From: Aspidiotus rigidus
Taxonomy: Eukaryota > Arthropoda > Insecta > Hemiptera > Diaspididae
Assembly (NCBI GenBank): GCA_035079385.1
Contig: JAVHKY010000013.1
Coordinates: 14,878,001 to 14,942,000, forward strand
Direction of reading: 5' to 3'
DNA length: 64,000 nucleotides
Position 1 is the stretch's first letter, and the number at the start of each line of letters is the position of its first letter. This document shows positions 1 through 10,665 of this stretch, piece after piece. A program made the translations under genes and the position numbers. The notes beneath the pieces are model-generated. The model was not told where the DNA came from. It saw nothing but the letters and a program-made list of their open reading frames with translations, and made no database searches.

Positions 1-212
1 TGAGTAGAAAAGGCGTAAATGTAGTCAAAATTTCAGTCCACGGTGAATAATAATCGAATATTGTTGGAGAACGTTGCCTCCCGCGCATAAAACACCACAC
101 TCCTTTCTCGCAAAAACTAAAACCTTCTTGATTAAGTCTTTTTTACTGTCTTAAGATTTTTACCTCTCCTGCCATTGAATGATTTCTCGAGCGAATTGAG
201 AAAGGATACATT

Positions 213-421
213 CAAATTTTATTTTATTACAATTTACCGCATAAAAATTCATTCAACCGAGCACTTGACGTCATCTTCCAGGTGGACAAAAAGCAATCAC
301 CCGGAAGATGACGATAGTCGAAAGTGCTCGGTTGAATGAATTTTTATGCGGTGAATTGTAATAAAATAAAATTTGAATTTGTCATAATGAGCCGTAATTT
401 TATAGAAAAACGTGTTTAAGA
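213..421. mobile_element. Foldback MITE in intron 5 of SLC46-like copy A
   Basis: Two long arms, about 213-281 and 303-379, are nearly perfect reverse complements (cataaaaattcattcaacc against ggttgaatgaatttttatg) around a short loop. The sequence gatacatt occurs directly on both sides (205-212 and 422-429), as an 8-bp target duplication would. The equivalent sites near 21272 and 50613 read straight through without the hairpin, so this is an insertion private to copy A. It has no coding capacity. The right arm is followed by about 40 bp with no partner on the left, so the exact right end is inferred from the duplication. The superfamily is not certain; an 8-bp duplication fits hAT. Confidence 0.75.
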
Positions 422-722
422 GATACATTATTGATCATTTCTCTCAAAACGCCTTCAGTGATCTGACCAAGGACTGTGAACGATTTCTAACCGCGAGCAT
501 CACAACAGAAGACTTTACGGCACAATCCAGCACAAACAAATCTACCCAATTCTACCCCAAGAATCAAGATGGGGAAGCTGAGGACATGGACCTCGCTTCT
601 TCGAGGACCGTTTCCATTTGGTTCTCATCGATGAAAGTACTTTAAATTGCTTATGTTCAGTCCCCCATGGCAGAAGGTTACCAAATTGTCATGAATGTAG
701 AAGAGGAAAATATGAAACATAC

Positions 723-3700
723 CAATAAGTTGCACAAACGTAATCACATCTAATAATGTCGAAAAGATCAAGATTTGAATAACAATTGGCGGCTGCTTAG
801 TGAAACACGTTACGTAGATACTTTTGACTTGAGACCACTGGAAAGGATTCTTACTGACCAATTTACGTTGATGCTGTATAATAACAAAACAAAAATTATA
901 ATTAATAAATTAGAATGATATTCTGGGATGAATGATAAGAGAGGGTTTTTACTATTTCTTTGCTCGCTATGGCGATGAGTCTATTGCGGAACATATGAAA
1001 TTAGAATTGACACAATCAGATTGATAGACGACCTGAGTGTTTTGGGGCATGCCTAGCTGTTGTCGGCTGTACACATTGCACTTCCTGAATCTTTTGCTAC
1101 CCTTCCATGAAATAAGTGGTTCCTATCTGATCCGCGACAATCTTTTCCATAATTGGAATGGATTTCTTACCCTGATTGAATTCTCGACAGGTCCCCTTAA
1201 CAATGTTTGGCGTTCCACTAGGTTGGTTCCTAAACCTGTCTTTTTTCATCGGGTTTCTCGGTAAAATAGGCACGCAATTTGTAAATCAGTGTCGGAAAGA
1301 GTAAAGAGTTTCAGGAACCTTTAAGGTTCACGGGAACCCAGACGGTCTCAGTGAGATCAGAGAATTATTTGTGTAGGATTATCAAAGTTCCAGAATAACA
1401 GACATTCATCCAATAAGGGCAGTGTTTCTCAACCTTTCTTATATCGCGGCACATTTTTCCATGAGATGATATTACTGCCGCACAGCATTTCCAGAACTCC
1501 AAATTGTACATCGAAAATTTTTGTACGTTTTGACATTTTCATGTCTCTATAGATTTCCTTCTCCTAATTTCAGAATTTGTGGCCTACAAGATGGCTATAT
1601 GAGGCCTCATCCTTCTTTGTCTGTACTACGGTCATAAGAAACAAGAGCTTTGATCTTCCACCGGGACTCAGAAAAATTTTTCCACCAATATACGCAAAAA
1701 AGTCTGGATCTTCTAATTCCGAAATTTATGAAAAAACATGAAATACAATCTGTATTTCTGGCCAAGTCACAGGAAGTTCTTGATTCTTATGACCGTGACT
1801 GCAGGTATGGACTCAAGTTTAAGTAATTATAACTGGAACTGACGTCATTCAAAAATTGGAACACAACAGTCAGATAGGGCTTATGATTACTTTTCCAAGT
1901 AATTTCATCAATAAAATCTTCAATTTAAATTTCAAAAATTAAAATTATCAATTTAATAAGAATTTTTGAAAAATGAATTTAATAAAATTAATGAAATAAT
2001 ATAAAAGAAAATTAATAGTTAATATTTTGATTAAAATTAAAATTAAAATAATTATAATTAAATAATAAATTATGAATTAAATTTATAATAATTAAATTAG
2101 ATAGAAAATACACAATTAGTTAATTTTATTTTAATTTGTATTCATGTATAATTCAAATGAATATCTTAATTTGATTTTTAATAAAATATTTTATTCAATT
2201 TTATTTAAATTGGGGTTTTTTTGATATCATTAATAAATCTAATTATTTCATTATCTTCAAGTATTACTTTTATAATTCTTAATTATATTATAAAGATTAT
2301 CAATTTTTAAATTTGAAATTTAATTTTTAAATTCTTTTGAAAAAATTATTTTATTTTTGGCTCTGCCCGCACATATTACAAAATTATATAAAAATTATAG
2401 GCTAAATAAAATAATTTTGATGAAATTTTCCTTGCACGAGAAAATTGTTTTGAATTTTACTTCTTTTGAAAAGTTTGATTTTTAAATTCATTTTGAGTTC
2501 AATAGCCATCAGCTTTATTTTCAATTTCTATTTTTAATTATTTTCGAATATTAATTATTATTAAAAATTTAATTTATTCAATTTATTTAATATTTTATTT
2601 TTTAAATATGAAAATATTTTTAAATTATTATATCATCAATGGAATTTTTTATTTTATAATTTATTGTTAATAAATTATTTCGAAATAAAATAAAATCAGA
2701 GAAAATAATATATCGTCGGGGTATTCTATATATAATTCATTCATGAACATTACTATCAATAAATATTAAAATAGATTGTATCCCCAATCAATTGAATAGA
2801 ATTACAGATTGAATTATATAAATTCTTTTAATATAATTCTAATAATTCAACATCGAGGTTACAAATTAAACATTTTTATTGAATCATTCTATTATCCCTA
2901 AAGATATTAATATTGTAATTATTTAAATTTATTTTCTTAGTTAAATTAATAAATTAAATTAAAAAATTTTAATTTGTACTAAGGATCAAAATTATTATTA
3001 TTGTATACAATTTTTTAATTGGAAATTAAATATATTATTTTATTTATGTCAATAAAATATTTTCAATTTACCTTAGTTGAAGTAATAACATTAATTCGTC
3101 AAGTTATTAAAAAAAAAAATGAGAATTCTTTTTTAGTCCATGTTGATTTATGTTTTTGATAAAACTTTTGCGGCACACCGGAGGCGGGCTTGCGGCACAG
3201 TGATGTACCGCGGCACACCGGTTGAGAAACACTGAATGAGGGTATGGTTATGAAACAACGAAATATAATCAACCATTAGTTTTCTGTCGGGTGTCATACT
3301 TTTCTCAATACGCTAATAGGCAATAATGATACACATTTCCAGAATCGGCTAATACAAATGTTTATGTTACCTTCGAGATACACACGGATTCTTCGAGGAA
3401 GATTGATGTGTACAGAAATGCAGCTGCATTCACGGATGCGCACACAATCAATGGAAATGAGTATCCGATATTCTGAAGGTAGGGGAACAGTAATGAAGCT
3501 GCAAGAGCTCCAAGGTACTCTAATCCTGTCAATACACCCATCCTACAACAGGAACGTAAATCGGAGTGATGTCATCGTGCGGAATGTAGGTGCATTATTA
3601 AAGAAGATTATAAATATTTTTCAAGTATACTCTGCTCTGACCTGAATATGCGCGCCTCTACCGTTGTTACGTCGCATATGTAACACCTGTTAGCCATCAA

Positions 3701-6700
3701 TATAATTCTTAAACCGCCACCGAGCATCATTGGTAAGTCCAATAATATGAAATAGTTCGGGTGTATCTTAGAATAAGTGGCCAACATCCACATGGAAATA
3801 CTTAATGTACAGCCTATTGTGACAGAAAAATTTCATTTCATCGTCAGATATTTCCTAGCTACATGAGAAGAACAAAACATAAAAATTGATAGACCCTCTT
3901 ACTCATAGTGCCGGATAAGATCAGCGGTCGACGACCAAATGTATCACTCCATGGAGTTAGAAATATGAGAGTTAGAACGGAAGAGATACTGTATAACACC
4001 ATCTGGATCATGAGGAAGTTTGACGCGTATTTCTGCATGCTTGAAAAATGTGGAGCTGTATGGTTCAGACAGGAACTATGTTCGTCTATATTTAAGACGC
4101 TTTTACAATATTGAACTTCAATAACGTTGGCTTCCACAGTATCTGTGCGAAAGAAAAAAAAAAAATTATGCTTAGGTATTCAATGAATTTTGAATACTGT
4201 TATTTTTCTGAAATCTTTACCGCTTGTTATACATGTTTCTATTTTTCACAGTTCACTGTGGGATGGAATGCCAACTTAGCTAGACAAAGTAATTTTCTCC
4301 TGTCCATGTCTCTTTTACAGAATCACATTAATATAGAGGATCTTCACTTGTTAGTTGTTGCACGTTAGACTAACTACAATGTTATGGAGTCTCCCTACGA
4401 GTTCAAACACCTAGTACAGGCCTAGTATGAGTCTCGTATAAAGTCTTAGTACTACTTAGTATAGCAAATAAGGATATAATGTGGAGCTATGAGGAAATTC
4501 ACTGGATATGTCCCACATATGCATGAGCATAATTACTTTTATATGAGTAAGAGGGAAGCCTGCCTGATTTTTCCCGGTAGTTTATGAGTAGGGTAAGCTG
4601 TTTCATAGCGGGACGGCGCGGCGCGGCGAGTTACGATTAGGTTCGTACGGTGTACGTGGGGCAGTGGTTGGTTTTGTAACGGAGATTTAGGTTATCGGTT
4701 CGGCTATGATTGTACGATGTATTGCATGTATTGTACGGTCGGTAAAATTGTGAGGTTTCTTACTTCTACGAGAATTGTTGTCTCTACAAGGATCATAAAA
4801 TTTTTGAAAGCTCATTTGAATCGCTTCTATAGGTTAAACTTGTACGATATATCCTGATTTTATATTTTATATTTATTTTACCAATTTTTATTCTAAAAAC
4901 GACGGCTTTCTTAACGAATTTAAACGAGGAACGCAGGGAACCTGTTTTATGAGTCATGAGGGATTTGGTATTGAAAATAGAAGGAAGCTTAGACCTAGAT
5001 AAAGCTAGTATAAAAAAGGCCTAGACCTATTATAAGCCTAGTATGATATAGTTCGAGATTTTTCTCGACTCTCGAGCTATATATGATAGGAGGGGGACTT
5101 TGAAAAATTCCAACCTGCGAGCTTATATGACAGGACGGGTACTTAGAAGAATTTTGACTCTCGAGCTATACATGATAGGGCTCGATAGTCGAAATCTTTT
5201 TAAGTCCCTTCCTATCACATATAGCTCGAGAGTCGAAATTTTTTCAAGTTTTTTGTTGGACGGCGGACGGTGCAAGGCAAATTTCTCAAAATGCCCCCCT
5301 TAAACAGGTTTCCTGTTAAAAATTCATTCTAGAGAGAATACTGAACATTGATAGAGAAAGAAAATATTTTTTTACGGACGTAACAGTTTATTTCAGGAGT
5401 ACACACGAAGATAAATACAACAGGAGTACTCAATGCGATCGGTTTCGAACGGTTCTAAGCCGATCATCTTCAGGACTAAATACTAGTACTATAAGCAATA
5501 TCATTGAGTAAGAGGTTGCCTACTCTAGCTTTTGCGGCGATGGCTTCGGCTTCCTCAAGCCGGGTTACAAGTGAGCTTTTTTTGCAACGGTGGATGAGCG
5601 AAATGGTCAGCTTTTGAGGGTCGTGGTTCATCTGAGAGCAATGTTTTGTGACTGCGGTGAATTTTGATTGGTGTTCTTTTAGTCGTTGACGAAGGGTTCT
5701 ACCGGTTTGTCCAATGTAGATTGAGGGACATTCGCCATTCGCCGCAGGAAACTTTGTAGATTCCATCGGAGTCCAACTTAGGTGTGGGATCCAATTGAGT
5801 GAGATCAGATTTGAGACGGAAGTTGGTGGATAAAATCCTGTGCGATAACCAAATCTACGGAGTTCGGATGCTAAGATTTCAGAGGGTTTGCCAAGGAAAG
5901 GAAGACGGAGCCATTTTTCCTTCCTGGGGGGTTGTCGAGAGGAAGGTTAGTATCGGTTAAAAGATGTCGCAATCTCTTCCTACGGATTAGTGGACGAATG
6001 TCGGTCTTGAGGTCATTGATTTTGGCGATTCTTTCGATGTTGGCAGTTTCCAACTCAAAGGCGTGCTCGGATAAGGGAAGAGACACGAGTCTGTAAATGG
6101 CAGAGTTGATGCTTGCCATTTTGTGGTTCATAGGATGGAGTGACCTAGAGTGGATCGAGACTCCAGTGAACGTGTCTTTGTTAAACACGGCGAACTCTGC
6201 TCGAAGGGTGTTCAGTCTTTCGACTAGGTTGTTGGTAAGATTCAGGTAGTTGAGATGAGGACGACCGACTTCGCTTGTGAACGTGCCATCTGAACCTCGC
6301 CACACGCAGAAGATGTCATCAACGTATCTCGCCCAGAAGCGGATAGAGCCAGGGGGTGTGAACTCATCAAGTACATCAGTTTCCAATCGATACATAAAGA
6401 CATTGGCGGTGAGAGCGGAAAGAGGGCCTCCCATGGGGAGCCCATCTGGGAATATGTAGACCTGTTTCCTGAAGACACAAATATTATTTTCTAGACATAT
6501 GCTAATCAGTGATTTAAATTCCTCGTTGGGGGTAAAGATTCTTGTGTTGCAGAAGTTCAACCACGATTTCAACAGTGCGAGCAACTGGAATTTTGGTGTA
6601 CATGCTGTTGACATCAAATGAAATTAATTTCGAACCTGGAGGAAAATTTGACCGTAGAGTTGAGGCAGGCTGTAATTCATTTGGTGTAGCCGAGCTCGAT

Positions 6701-9337
6701 TCCCTTGAATAACAAAGGTAGAATCATCTATGGCGTCGCGAACTTTTTTATTGTATTGCTTAAGGTTGAATTTGATTTTTGTGGCATCAGCGGACTCGAG
6801 GAATGCGTACATTTTCCCCTCGTAGTTGGAGTTGGAGAGAAGAAGCCGTGTTCACCTTTGTCGGCAACTCCGGAAATTACAAAGTTTAACCTCAAATAAG
6901 TTAACAGCGAACCACTGTTCCGAGAACTCTCAATTCGCTCCATCTTTTGTCAACTTTTCACAGGAGCAGCTCCCTGACTCCGAACTTACTCTTCTCCGTC
7001 GAGGCAAAAAATTGGCACTTCCTCCTGCGTCAAACAAAGACATTCTAAAATCCATCATCATTTCCGACCTTGCCGTAGAAATTGGAACGGATCTTCGACT
7101 AAACTCTGATCGTACTCGCCATCTCATTGACCAAATGATCACTCAAGCCCACCAACCTTCCCCCGAACACACTACAGAGACGACTGCGCGAAAAGGAATT
7201 ACTTCTTATCAAGGCCGACAAAGGTGAAACACTGGTTCTTCTCTGCAACTCCAACTACGAGGGGAAAATGTACGCATTCCTCGAGTCCGCTGATGCCAAA
7301 AAATCAAATTCAACCTTAAGCAATACAATAAAAAAGTGCGCGACGCCATAGATGATTCTACCTTCGTTATTCAAGGGATTTGAGCTCGGCTACACCAAAT
7401 GAATTACAGCCTGCCTCAACTCTACGGTCAAATAAAGTTACACAAACCCTCGCACCTCATGAGACCAGTAGTTGCCTTCTACTCGGATCCGAGTTTCCAT
7501 CTCGCCAAATACCTCGCTAGCTGGTTCTGTCGCACCGTTAACTTCAATCCTCGCTACGTAATCAAAAATTCTACCGACCTCGTTTCTCAACTCCAACCTC
7601 TCAACTTTCCTCCAGGTTTCAAATTAATTTCATTTGATGTTAACATCATGTACACCAAAATTCCACTTGCTCGCACTGTTGAAATCACGGTTGAACTTCT
7701 GCAACACAAGAATCTTTACCCCCCCTCATCGAGGAATTTAAATCACTGATTAGCATATGTCTAGAAAATAATATTTGTGTCTTCAGGAAACAGGTCTACA
7801 TATTCCCAGATGGGCTCCCCATTGGAGGCCCTCTTTCCGCTCTCACCGCCGATGTCTTTATGGATCGATTGGAAACTGATGTACTTGATGAGTTCGCACC
7901 CCCTGGCTCTATTCGCTTCTGGGCGAGATACGTTGATGACATCTTCTGCGTGTGGCAAGGTTCAGATGCTGAACTGCAGAGCGTCCTCCAATCTCTGAAT
8001 TCCTACCACCCTTTCATCACGTTCACAAGCGAAGTCGTTCGTCTTCATCTCAACTACCTGGATCTTACCATCAACCTAGTCAAAAGACTGAACACCCTTC
8101 GAGCAGAGTTCGCCGTGTTTCGCAAAAGACACGTTCACTGGAGTCTCGATCCACTCTAGGTCACTCCATCCTATGAACCACAAAATAGCAAGCATCAACT
8201 CTGCCATTTACAGACTCGTGTCTCTTCCCTTATCCGAGCACGCCTTTGAGTTGGAAACTGCTAACATCGAAAGAATCGCCAAAATCAATGACCTCAAGAC
8301 CGACATTCGTCTACTAATCCGTAGGAAGAGATTGCGACATCTTTTAGCCGATACTAACCTTCCTCTCGACAACCCCCCCCCCCCAAGAAGGAAAAATGGC
8401 TCCGCCTTCCTTTCCTTGGCAAACCTTCTGAAATCTTAGCATCCGAACTCCGTAGATTTGGTTATCGCACAGGATTTTATCCGCCAACTTCCGTCTCAAA
8501 TCTGATCTCACTCAAGGATCCCACACCTAAGTTGGACTCCGATGGAATTTACAAAGTTTCCTGCGGCGAATGTCCCTCAATCTACATTGGACAAACCGGT
8601 AGAACCCTTCGTCAGCGACTAAAAGAACATCAATCAAAATTCATCGCAGTCACAAAACATTGCTCTCAGATGAACCATGACCCTCAAAAGCTGACCATTT
8701 CGCTCATCCACCGTTGCAAAAAAAGCTCACTCATGACACGGCTTGAGGAAGCCGAAGCCATCGCCGCAAAAGCTAGAGTAGGCAACCTCTTACTCAATGA
8801 TCTGGAGAATACCTTTCTAAACCCATTCATTCGCTTCGTTCTCCGCTACGAGTCGCCCGGCTGATTCATCATTCTCGCGTTTATTCTTCATATTTTTCGA
8901 TCGTTGTATATTGCTTATAGTACTAGTATTTAGTCCTAAAGATGATCGGCTTAGAACCGTTCAAAACCGGTCGCGTTGAGTACTCCTGTTGTATTTATCT
9001 TCGTGTGTACTCCTTAAATAAACTGTTACGTCCGTAAAAAATCTTTTCTTTCTCTATCAAACATGGGTCGTAGTTTGGAAGATACCATCAACTTCTTTAA
9101 TACTGAACTTTGTTCGCACTAGATCAAAAGCGGTCGTCTGATTTAGCCGAGACATTCTCTGAGTTCAGGAAAGCATACAATCTGATACCTTCATTAAATA
9201 TCTTGAAAAATACTCACCAAACAATTTACGACTTATTACTGCCAGAAACGATACGGGTTCTACGTATATTCCTTTTCCTCGCCTTCTTGTACGAGTTTGA
9301 GTGGAGGTATTTGTCTTATCGTAATCTGCTGCTCCAT
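723..9337 (-). CDS. SLC46-like MFS transporter, copy A (exons 1-5; rest lies left of window)
   Basis: Multi-pass membrane transporter of the SLC46 (proton-coupled folate transporter-like) branch of the major facilitator superfamily; the substrate is unknown. Exons on the minus strand: 9337-9218, 4142-3903, 3813-3642, 3542-3371 and 873-723. Borders are GT-AG and the phases join cleanly. Exon 1 carries the family's V-E-P start of TM1. Exon 2 holds the extracellular loop, TM2 and the MFS motif WSDTFGRRP. Exon 3 spans TM3-TM4, exon 4 TM5-TM6, and exon 5 TM7. Exon 2 also keeps the loop cysteines (QYCKSVLN and SSCLN). No stop or frameshift is visible in exons 2-5. Exons 6-8, seen in copies B and C, would lie before position 1. 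Intron 1 is swollen to about 5 kb by two insertions and intron 4 by a hAT element. The reading frame at the start of exon 1 is unresolved (see findings). Confidence 0.8.
1420..3234. mobile_element. hAT-type non-autonomous element in intron 4 of copy A
   Basis: The ends are inverted: cagtgtttctcaacc at 1420 and ggttgagaaacactg at 3220-3234. An 8-bp target duplication flanks them (aataaggg 1412-1419 and aatgaggg 3235-3242, one mismatch). Both the end sequence and the 8-bp duplication are typical of hAT transposons. The homologous sites near 26277 and 52553 are empty, reading attaagggtat. Subterminal sequence near both ends repeats gcggcacac-like words. No transposase ORF is present, so movement would need enzyme supplied from elsewhere. 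Roughly 1900-3130 is far more AT-rich than the ends and includes mitochondrial-like DNA (next entry). Confidence 0.85.
2700..3115 (-). pseudogene. Mitochondrial 16S rRNA-like fragment (NUMT) inside the hAT element
   Basis: The plus strand contains caacatcgagg at about 2848 and tatccctaaag at about 2893. These are reverse complements of two universally conserved blocks of the mitochondrial large-subunit rRNA, in the correct order. The spacing is close to normal, about 13 bp short. Downstream words such as ggatcaa and caataaaatatt also follow arthropod 16S order. The rest is extremely AT-rich, as in arthropod mitochondrial DNA. The 16S sense strand would be minus. This is a nuclear relic and not a working rRNA. 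The limits are approximate, and the AT-rich stretch from 1900 to 2700 could be more of the same mitochondrial insert, which I could not confirm by eye. Confidence 0.55.
4897..5325 (+). mobile_element. Minisatellite-bearing repeat element in intron 1 of copy A
   Basis: It starts with acgacggctttcttaacg and the word cagggaacctgttttatg, and ends with aaacaggtttcctgtt, so it has subterminal inverted repeats. Inside are diverged copies of a ~45-bp unit built around agctcgagagtcgaaattt and tcccctcctatcatatat. Copies B and C lack it: near 28201-28230 and 54481-54510 the sequence runs directly from the T-rich stretch to attcattctagag. The same family recurs at about 10308-10665, 48790-49490 and 58150-59335. 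It has no coding capacity. The class is unknown. Confidence 0.6.
5476..6812 (-). pseudogene. Penelope-like RT + GIY-YIG endonuclease, left copy, decayed
   Basis: Reading minus, three open blocks (6812-6624, 6617-5871, 5766-5476) encode parts of one retroelement protein. The first holds the finger region up to LPQLYGQI. The second carries the palm, including GLPMGGPLSAL and the catalytic FWARYVDDIFCVW. The third is the C-terminal endonuclease with YIGQTGRTLRQRLKEH, the GIY-YIG core. Compared with the right copy, about 190 bp between the finger and palm is gone, removing the first RT motifs. A 16-residue in-frame stretch after YVDDI is also missing. The endonuclease block is separated from the RT by breaks. 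It is non-functional as it stands. Confidence 0.85.
6868..8864 (+). pseudogene. Penelope-like RT + GIY-YIG endonuclease, right copy, decayed
   Basis: This is the fuller copy. Blocks at about 6900-7227, 7250-7749, 7770-8159, 8173-8439 and 8532-8864 encode in order: an N-terminal region with LTLLRRGKKLALPP (the conserved PLE N-terminal motif); the finger and early palm with LHKPSHLMRPVV and FKLISFDV; the palm with FWARYVDDIFCVW; the thumb and linker; and a GIY-YIG endonuclease with YIGQTGRTLRQRLKEH. An in-frame TGA lies near 7381, frames shift near 7230 and 7750, a stop lies near 8157, and a poly-C run near 8375 disrupts the linker. The family reverse-transcribes its RNA at the target nick; this copy cannot without repair. 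Confidence 0.88.
8915..9061 (+). repeat. Penelope-like element 3' tail with ribozyme-like hairpin
   Basis: This non-coding tail follows the endonuclease. It contains a GATGA word, a short hairpin built on cgg...ccg, then an A-rich gttcaaaac. The left copy's tail (5347 to about 5500, minus strand) has the better-kept form, ctgaagatga followed by a hairpin and gttcgaaac. This order resembles the CTGATGA-stem-GAAAC core of hammerhead ribozymes, which are known in Penelope-like elements. I see no clear stem III, so cleavage activity is only a possibility. Confidence 0.45.
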
Positions 9338-9716
9338 CCAGTGGAAACGATGCCTGTGATGACAGAAATTTCAAATTTGAAAGAACAGAATAGGAACAAA
9401 GTCTTACACGTTAGTTTTTTATTGGATCGCTCATATTGCAGCCACCGTCCTCGTTTTAATTTTTCAAAGATTAGGTTCATACCAAAATTTCTACTCCTGT
9501 ACTACATTCATGATTCATTGAAGACTGACTGGTCTTCACAGATCCGGAGACTTATGGTAAAAGAATGATAAAAAGAGTGATTTTCCGACAATGCCAAATA
9601 AATAAAAAGATCACGTTTCATTGTGATGAATTGATGGCCTAGCCTAGCCTAAGAGAGGCTGACTCGTCCCGTTCTTGGATTAATATAAGTGTGGTGAACT
9701 GTAAATTCAAGAAGAG

Positions 9717-9771
9717 TGACGTCATGAGGTCGTGACGTCATAACTATCCATGATGGCCACCTGTGACGTCA
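9717..9771. promoter_or_regulatory. Cluster of three TGACGTCA palindromes
   Basis: The full cAMP-response-element palindrome tgacgtca occurs at 9717-9724, 9733-9740 and 9764-9771. These lie about 380-430 bp upstream of exon 1 of copy A, read on the minus strand. The matching stretch near 30661-30690 keeps a single perfect site. bZIP proteins of the CREB/ATF type bind this sequence. Whether it regulates the transporter is inference. Confidence 0.3.
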
Positions 9772-9799
9772 TCATCTCAGCTTGGACTCTCTCTCTTCC

Positions 9800-10307
9800 T
9801 TATTCTTTTCTATCCCTGGGATCACTCACTTCTCTCGTAAGCCATCCAACAGTCTATTATACTAAGTCTCCGTGTCACGACTGGTTACTTTATACTCGTA
9901 GATTTCAGAATTGGGATACTACTGCATAGGCTCTATGGGCCTTACAGTGTACTCTCTACTAGGCCTATTGTTAGCGTTCATGAAACCAGGCCCAACATAA
10001 GCCTAACATACAGCAGTTAAAGGCCAATACGAAACTACTTACAGATTACAGGGATAAAAAGAGGTGCACTGAACTCGCAGATACAGAATCCGACATGGCG
10101 TCACGGTTGATGATGTCATAATTTATTATAAAGGAAGAGAAGGGATACAGTATACAGGACTATTACAGGGGTAGGGTGAGCTCTTAAATTTTGGAATTAG
10201 GGGTTAGGCGTGGAACTTGCAGATTTTCAGAAACCTTTCTCCGGTTCCTTTCTGGGGGTGAGAGAGGCTCATGCACTCGCTGGAATGGTGTTAACTCGTA
10301 AATTTTA
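9800..10307. other. Non-coding part of the duplicated upstream module
   Basis: No gene is visible. This stretch is closely matched at about 30720-31215, including the run on cccaacataagcctaaca. It is therefore part of the segmental duplication upstream of each transporter copy. Confidence 0.6.
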
Positions 10308-10665
10308 ACAGGATACCTGTTCAATGTTGGGTGTTTTGACGAATTTTCAGCACGCCGTACATCAAGTGGTATCTGGCGAAAACTGAACTACCGTAATAAA
10401 GAATTGGACTCGAAAAATTTCGACTTCTTGTGACTTCCTAGCCAGAATATATGATAGAAGAGGGACTAAACTATAGGAAAGGGACACGGAAAATTTTTTA
10501 CTTTCAGGCTGTACACACCATGATACAAGGGGTTCAGAAAAACTTTAGACTATGCAAGATTTCAAATTGAATTCCCAGTCCCAAAACCAATTCGACCCAT
10601 AAAACAGGTTACCTTCGTTCCTCGTTCAACTTCGTTAAGTGAGCCGTCGTTAAGCCGTCGTTTTG
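10308..10665 (-). mobile_element. Degenerate copy of the minisatellite-bearing element
   Basis: It begins with aacaggatacctgttcaatg and ends with cataaaacaggttacc and gttcctcgttcaacttcg. These are the reversed ends of the element at 4897-5325. Between them are one or two diverged units with gactcgaaaaatttcgac. The corresponding place in the module near 31216 lacks it and carries different DNA. Confidence 0.5.

Larger units (their letters stand above)
5347..9098. mobile_element. Head-to-head pair of Penelope-like elements in intron 1 of copy A
   Basis: Two copies of one Penelope-like element meet 5' to 5' at about 6868. The left copy runs minus (6867-5347) and is truncated at its 5' end. The right copy runs plus (6868 to about 9061). 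Their outer ends are the same 3' tail, ending in tctttctctatcaa. A direct repeat aatactgaac flanks the whole unit (5337-5346 and 9099-9108), which fits one 10-bp target duplication. Copies B and C have only one aatactgga/aac word at this site. About 37 bp between the right tail and the right duplication is extra. Both copies are decayed (next two entries). Confidence 0.8.

Noticed and set aside
6242..6478. ORF MSSGNRSTYSQ on the minus strand, and its plus-strand twin at 7777-7998
   Set aside because: Both are shadow frames over the Penelope-like reverse transcriptase.
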